From contig JANQBS010000130.1 of NCBI GenBank assembly GCA_033085395.1, positions 48,221 through 112,220 of the forward strand: a stretch of DNA of 64,000 nt, read 5' to 3'. Every line of letters begins with the position of its first letter. Position 1 is the first letter of the stretch. The notes under the pieces are model-generated. The model did no database searches, was not told the DNA's origin, and saw nothing but the letters and a program-made list of their open reading frames with translations. The DNA comes from Xanthoparmelia taractica. Its lineage: Eukaryota; Ascomycota; Lecanoromycetes; Lecanorales; Parmeliaceae. Shown in pieces: positions 57,641 to 64,000 of the stretch. The position numbers were made by a program, and so were the translations under genes.

Positions 57641-57899
57641 GCACCACTAAAATGCTTAAATTCTTACTTAAATCGATATTATCTTAGTATATAATAATCT
57701 TTTTTTCTTAATAGTAAGTCTAGATCTCTATAGATGTAGATAATTAATTTAATTAGAATTTAATAGATATATTAGATTTATTTAATAATCTACGTCTCGG
57801 TGAAATACGCGCCCTTTCCTACTTCCAGGCCAAGCGCGGCCTCGTCGGGTTTAGCGTCGCCTTTTCGGGTAAGGCGCCTGATATCGCCTTACCCGCCGC

Positions 57900-57990
57900 T
57901 TTTCTCTAGGTATAAAGACCTATACCCCTCGCTTTTCTCACTTTTCCCTTTATCTTTCTTCTATATCTCTCTATCGTCTCCTTACTTCTT
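57900..57990 (+). promoter_or_regulatory. TATA-box promoter-like start, possible LTR
   Basis: A TATAAAG box at 57911 is followed by a C/T-rich stretch (57925-57985), a common arrangement at fungal transcription starts. It lies just inside the RIP block after a GC-richer segment (57805-57900). It may be the promoter in the 5' LTR of a retrotransposon. No matching LTR was found within the window. Confidence 0.3.
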
Positions 57991-60900
57991 CTCGTATTAT
58001 AAGAATCTACGTATTCCCCTCTAGCTGCCTAGCTAACTTCTATCGACTATCGTCGATCGTTATACTTTAACTTTTATATAAGATATTTTACTAATAATCT
58101 TTCCCTTCGATATTACTTTACTATATCTCTTACTCTCGCTAGCTTCTAATTTACTTACTTTCATCTACGACTAAAGCTAGCGATAAAGACGAACTCTTTT
58201 ATTCGCTATCTCGTTTCTTATCGTCCGCGCTATAGCTTAGCTTCGCTCTTAACGTATAGAGATAATTCCTTTTTCGACTATATTAAAGCGTCTTATCGCT
58301 CGAATCTATCGATCTAGATCTTTCTATCTCGGCCTTTCTATATTAGCTACTATTTTATTATCACTTAGCTAATCTACGACTCTATAATGATATTAATAGG
58401 AAATTTTAGCTTATAGCGAGTATTCTAAGGCGAAGTAACTATCTAACTCGAAAACGGCTACTATACGGCTAATAAAAGAAGTATATCCCTATACGTCTAC
58501 CTTACTACGTAGATAGAGATCGCCCCTCGGTCGTAATTAAGTAATATAGTATAAAGGTAGGGGAGAGGGGGAGATAAGTATAAAGTCGAGCCGTAGAGGT
58601 AAGCTAAAATTAAGAAATAAAATTCAAAGATACTATACTCGCCTTAATCGACAGTGCTCTTTACGTAGTCTATCTAGCTACGCCTCGTTCTAGTAACGTA
58701 ACCTTAAAACGATAATCTCGCTTTTCGCTATAGATCGAAGAGGATATAGTACCTCTAATCTATTATAGAAGTCTCGACGCGTAAGGTCTAGGTAACTATA
58801 GCTAATATAACTCGATAGTTAAATATCTTCGAGAGGCGTAGTAAAGACTTAATCGAAATAGAATATAGATTAAATACGAGATAATAAGGATTAAGAGACT
58901 ACGTTAGCGCGTATCGTAGAGTGTAAAATAGATAAATAAAGATTAAGCGATAATAGTTAGAGATCGGCGATTAAGACTATTAAAGAGAAGTAAATAGTAG
59001 ATACGAGAATAAGGGAGATCGTATTAAGATAACGTCTTCTATAGTTATTAGTCGAAGAGAGTATAGCTACGGTATAGTCGCTATAGATACGACTTAGAAG
59101 GGTATATAATCCTTATCTCGCCTTATTCTAAGCGTCTCGAATTTCTAACTTTAGACTCTATATAGAGCTTCTTTATCTATATCTAAGATATAATAATATT
59201 AATTAATTTAAATTCTATTTAATTCTATTAATTCTCTATTAAAGTCGATTTAGCTAGTAAAAAATCGTCTATATTCTCGATTAGTAATATTTTCGTTGTC
59301 TACGAAGAGAGATATACTTCTACGCTTTCTAGATTCTACGGCGAATAAAGTAGATCTCTTAATAACTACGATCTAATCGAAGTTCTTAATTCGACTAGCT
59401 TATCATCGAAGAATCCTCTCGATCTTTTTTTCTATAAGTATATACTAAATCTTAAAGATACTAAATTATACGCCGGAGGTAATATTCGTCGTCTTTACTT
59501 TTTGTAGATCTTTAATAATAGTTCTAGCTTCAGCTTCCTTAAACGAACTCGATCTTAGTAGTAGTCGTAGTAGAGACGATAGAGAGAAAGATAAAAACTT
59601 GTTATTCTTCGAGAAAGTAATACTAGATATCGAAGTAATATAAGAGTCGTAATAATCGGGCTTAAGACTATATAGAGATAAGAATACGAATATCGATAGT
59701 AGTAGTAGTAGTATCTATTCTAGAAGCGACGACTCGACTTCTAAGCAAGGCGGAAGGCACTACTCTCTTAATACTTTATAGACTTCTATAGTAGACTTAA
59801 AAGTTGAGTACGAACCTTAAAACTCTCGCTAGCAGATCTTAGTACTAATAGATAGCGCCTATCTAGATATTATATTCTCCGCGAGAAGATAGAAGATTTT
59901 CGTCTTTAATTCTCTACTCTCTACTATTCTCTTCTTATTAATAAAAGATATAAAAATTAGCTTTAAAAATATTAAGTTTTATTATTTTTATAGAGGGGAA
60001 GAGAAAGAAGATAAAGAAGCGAGCTATAGTACGAATAAGATTATTTCATACTCTCTTCGATCGTCTATTACGTTACTAAATCTTAAATTATTACTAGTTT
60101 TATAGTAGTCTTCGCTTCGAGAAGACGCCGTAGAATTAGCGATAAATCCGGTTAACTATCTATAGATATAGAGTCTAAGGAGCCCTACGGACGTCGAGTC
60201 TATAATAACTATAGACTTTATTAATATTCGAGGTTTCTTTACGCGTATAGTAGATAGTATAGATTTAAATAAGAGCGAAGAAGATATATATAGATTAAAG
60301 AAGACTCGACGTATAGATTAGTACGTAGATTCTAGTCTCTACGAGTGCGTTTATTAATTTTAGAAAGAAGCGATCGTAATCGATAAGATAGATAATATCG
60401 ATAATAACTTAAGCGACCTTAATTTCGTACGAATTCGATCGTAATCTAAGTCTATCTTTAGACGATCTCTCTTTTCGCGAAAATTCTAGTAATATAAGAA
60501 AATAACTAGCTTAAGTCGATCTAGTAAAGTTAGTAATAGTTAAGATATACACTTTAATATATTTCTAATTAGTATCTTAAATTTCTTCTAATATATTTTA
60601 AATAATCTTCTCGTAGTAGAGAATAACGACGAAAAGACTAGCGAAATTAATTCTTCAACTAGGGTCACGATCGTAGAGTCTGAGATTAATATTAGATAAA
60701 GAGAAGTAAGAGATTATAAGAATCGTTAATAAGAGATAAAGAGAAAAGGGCTATAAATACGAGATATACTAGAAGAAGATATAGCTACTCGAACGCGAGT
60801 TAGAAAACGTATAAAAACTACTACGAGAGTTTAAGGCGAAATATTAGACGTAGCGAAGAGGTAAACGGGGAAGATCAGTACGTATAGATAAGGGTCGATA

Positions 60901-62399
60901 ATCGTTAATTGCTTTTTTATTCGTAGAATAAGTCTATATATTCTTGAAATTATAGAAATTAAGATTATTCTAGTAAATTTAAGATACTACTACTATTCGC
61001 TATATTTTTTTATTTTATAAAATTAGTATACTTAAGAAGACGAACACTTTATAGCTAGTAATATACGGTTTTAACGAACGTATTAAATAATTCTATATAT
61101 TATCTACTTCGCTCTTAGTTTATACGAATTCTTACTTATTAGCTTCTTTAAGATAGAAACTATTCTTCGAGATTTAAATACGACGAATAAAAAGATTGAT
61201 TTAATAGTTAAATATTTCTAGTAAAGGTACTATCTTTTCTAAGTTTATTGATAGAGATTTTATCTTCGTCTAGTATCTTTATTAGACGTATAAAGCTTTA
61301 TTCTAACGGCTCGCTGCGTTAGATTATTCTATATATCGTAAAGTCGCCTATCTTCTAGAATATATTTATTAGGACGTATAGAGATAGTAGCTTTACGAGG
61401 CCTTCGAATTCAATCAAGAGGAGATACTAGTAGGCGATTCGCCTACCCTATATATACTATCTATTATATAAATATAATAGCTGAAATTAGAGTAGTTCTA
61501 CTATTATTTCTTATTATATCCTTGAAATTCTATCTTACGATAGTCAAATTCGATTACTTAAATATTATTTCTATCGTGAAGTCGATAGAATCGGACGCTA
61601 TAGTATCGCTTCGATTCGATTATAATATTAATCGCCTAATATTATTTTACTTCGAAGACGATATTAGTCGTATTTTAGAGTACGACGACTTAAGAAGTCA
61701 TAAATATATCCTCTACGTCTTACGCCCTTCGAAGCTCGAGCTTCATTTATAATTCGATCTAGAATCGAAAGATATTATATAAGATTTCGTCTTTGAAATT
61801 AATAAGAAAAAGTGCGACGTCTAGCTACTAGAAAATCTAGATCTAGATAATAAATACGATATAAGTAAATAATATTTTCGTATCGACTTCAACTAGAAGT
61901 TCGAATTTCTAAGATTAAATAATATATTATTAACGAATAATATCGAGATAAGTGCCTCTTCGATTAATAATAGATTTTAGTCGCTTAAGTATAATAATAT
62001 ATATATACTATACTCGGCCGAGCAAACCAAGGTTCGGATTAGTATACTTATATTCGAAATCTTTCTATTTCGAGAACGATATTAGTAGTATTTTTAAGTA
62101 TAAAGACTTAATCGTTCGCGTTACTATAGTTACTTTATTCTTTTCTTTATATAGAATTCGAGTTAATATAATAATAAATTAAACTCAAATTAATAGATAT
62201 TAGTAAAACTCTCGTACGGCGACGCTATTCTATTAGACGACTTCAAGTTCGATTTAAGTAATAATAATCGCGAATATTAAGGCTAATAGTCTCGACTTTT
62301 ATAGTATAAGATTATAGCGGGTAATAACCAAGAATCTATTTCTCTAAGGGAATACTACGTATACTAATATAATAGAGCCGTTTTCGCTTCAAGTCGAAT

Positions 62400-63830
62400 C
62401 GATAAATACTCGCTTTTTTATTCTATAGTGACTTTACTTAAGCTAACACTAGACTTCGAGATTAACGTATTCGAGATCGAGTATTCTTTATCTAGATTAT
62501 TTTCTTAAGTTTAATTATCTTCTAGATTAGAATTATCGGGTAAAGATATTAACTCGATTTACTAATCTTCTCTTCACTCTTGTAATAAGACGAAGTCTAG
62601 TCTAAATAACTCGTCTATTTGGCCAGCGACTTCGCTGAGCTACTATTTCATATCTAGTCTATTAGAGGGGAGAGTCTTTCGAAGAATCGGTCTATTCAAA
62701 TAGATTTGTTGAATTCGCGATTCTAATTCTACGAGATCGTACTTCTAATATAAATCTATTGTAACATCGAAATCTATATAAGTGTCTATATACCTAATAT
62801 TTCTATTCATAGAATTAATAGTTCTATAGTGAAATCGCCTAAGTCTTAAAAGGAGCTACTATATTTAAGGTTCTTGCCCGGTAACTTTTAGAATATAAGT
62901 GGTGTTAACTTTGAAATCTGGCGTTCGAACTATAATAGGTTGAGGATACGCGAGAACTGGGATAAACTAATAGACTCCTAGCTCTAATAGATAATCTTGG
63001 TCTATTAATATAGCCATTTCGATATTATTACTCTATAGTCTCTATATATACTCTAATAGCGGCTATAGCTATCGCTTTAATCTAAGATACTTATATAAGA
63101 TTCGAACGTGTTAGAGATTCACCTAGAAGTCCCCCGCTGACTTTTTCACGTTAATTTTAATATACTTCTTCATTTTATTAAGAATAGTTTTACGCTTATT
63201 CTTGTTCTTTTTAGTAAGCGTTATAATCTAAGTTACGTTTAGAAAGTAGTCTATTTTTCGTAGAAATACGATCTGGTCTTCGACTCTTATTTGAACGTAT
63301 TCGAAATCAAAATCTATTACTTCGATAACGGTCTCTAATATATTGTCGTTGCTTTCTTTCGAAGTCGACTTTAAGTAAGAAACGTTCTATACGAAATAAA
63401 GATTAGTTATTTTATATATTAATATAGTATAGAGTAATACCTCTATAAGGTAGTCGATCTCTTTCGCGATCTTATTGTAGTTATATACTCTACGTTCGTA
63501 ATCTAGTAGCGGCTATAAATTCTACTCTAATTCGAGATACTTATAGAGAATTCGTTTATATAGAAAGTTAATCTAAGAGTATAGATAAGGGATATCTTTT
63601 GTAGTCGAAAGCACTTCTATCTTAGTATTCTAATTTATTCGTCTAAGAATATACTTATACTTACTATTATTCTTTTTAGTAAGTATAATAATCTAAGTTA
63701 TATTAAGAATATCGTCTTCTTTTCGTATTAGTACTAGTTAATTATTAACTTTTATTTAAATATATCGAGCGTTAAATTCTATTACCTTAACTACGGGCCG
63801 GAAAGATCTAATATATTTAATGAAATATTT
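62400..63830 (-). pseudogene. RIP-decayed gene with two tandem KilA-N/APSES-like DNA-binding domains
   Basis: The minus strand reads as one protein when stops at former Gln codons are ignored. Domain 1 lies at about 63800-63490 (YIQIKV-like strand, LRRINQNTKIEVLS region, ELE-x-NL-x-PLLDYERRV). Domain 2 lies at about 63340-63045 (FEYVQIRVEDQIVFLRK, KNKNKRKTILNKMKK, then KYLRLKRQL and PLLEYI). The two resemble each other along their length and match the APSES/KilA-N plan of a beta strand, a basic 'NATQI...K...R.IL' segment and a C-terminal 'LL-x-Y' helix. A C-terminal region without a known domain runs on to about 62400 with one or more frame changes. The start was not found. The gene is inactive. 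Confidence 0.65.
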
Positions 63831-64000
63831 TATATTATATTAGATTACTTATAAAGATATAAAATAAAAAATTGCTAATATTATAAAATAATCTAAGAAA
63901 TTTCTAATATATATAAAAATATCTTATAATATAGATTATTTCTTATATTAGATAACGAATAAGATAAGAAAATTTTAGATTAATATATAAGTTAGAGCGA

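Larger units (their letters stand above)
57641..64000. repeat. RIP-mutated AT-rich repeat block (continues past the window)
   Basis: Composition switches sharply near 57.65 kb. CpA and TpG are almost absent (none in 59041-59280, counted by eye), TpA is very frequent, and CpG is retained. This is the classical signature of RIP acting on CpA on both strands. Stop codons are mostly TAA and TAG, as expected when CAA and CAG change. Traces of former coding sequence can be read in several places. Short direct repeats occur on the plus strand at about 61645-61700 and 62065-62120 (both encode FYFE-x-DIS-like peptides). The parent elements other than the KilA-N gene are not identified. Confidence 0.8.

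Noticed and set aside
57625..57645. Telomere-like ttagggctagggctag
   Set aside because: Only one true TTAGGG unit is present, not an array. It is not evidence of a telomere.

Overview
The window looks like a piece of a filamentous ascomycete (Pezizomycotina) genome, most like a plant-associated Dothideomycete. The reasons are: short GT-AG introns of about 46-120 bp with CTRAY branch sites, fungal protein families (Zn2Cys6 regulator, CBM18-GH18 chitinase, ascomycete laccase with a C-terminal DSGL, GMC oxidoreductase, APC permease, Rtc5/TLDc protein), and two AT-rich blocks at the ends with a repeat-induced point mutation (RIP) pattern. The host-type assignment is inference. No tRNA, rRNA or CRISPR array was seen. 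All exon structures were worked out by hand from splice motifs, reading phase and recalled family patterns.

Layout. 1-117 is the N-terminus of a gene running off the left edge. About 0.6-5.5 kb is a decayed Helitron on the minus strand: an N-terminal region, the Rep HxH motif, then a Pif1-type helicase. It is broken by stops and interrupted by a 595-bp intron-like insert carrying three diverged repeats. 7.8-10.4 kb holds a putative membrane protein (minus) and a small secreted protein (plus). 13.1-14.6 kb is a FucP-type sugar transporter. 16.6-18.8 kb is an RTC5-like TLDc protein that meets, tail to tail, a 957-residue killer-toxin-like (subgroup C) chitinase at 19.4-22.3 kb. 23.5-34.1 kb is accessory in character: a LysM-family N-terminal module without LysM repeats, a CCCH zinc-finger gene, an F-box-like gene, a small membrane protein, a Zn2Cys6 regulator and a Cys-rich mucin-like membrane protein. 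Three of these carry small gene-breaking lesions.

35.7-37.7 kb is a five-exon single-span membrane protein with a lectin-like ectodomain, divergent from an AT-hook protein (39.1-40.8 kb). An APC permease (41.1-42.9 kb), a laccase-type multicopper oxidase (46.1-47.8 kb), a BTB-like gene (49.3-50.2 kb), a cellobiose-dehydrogenase-like GMC oxidoreductase (52.4-54.1 kb) and a small secreted protein (55.7-56.5 kb) follow. From about 57.65 kb to the end is a second block almost lacking CpA and TpG. It contains a promoter-like start and, at 62.4-63.8 kb on the minus strand, the remains of a gene with two tandem KilA-N/APSES-like domains.

Functionally, the window combines secreted oxidative and hydrolytic enzymes (laccase, GMC oxidoreductase, chitinase), surface or secreted proteins of the kind often found in plant-associated fungi, and transporters. 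It is flanked by RIP-inactivated mobile DNA. There is no clear biosynthetic gene cluster.
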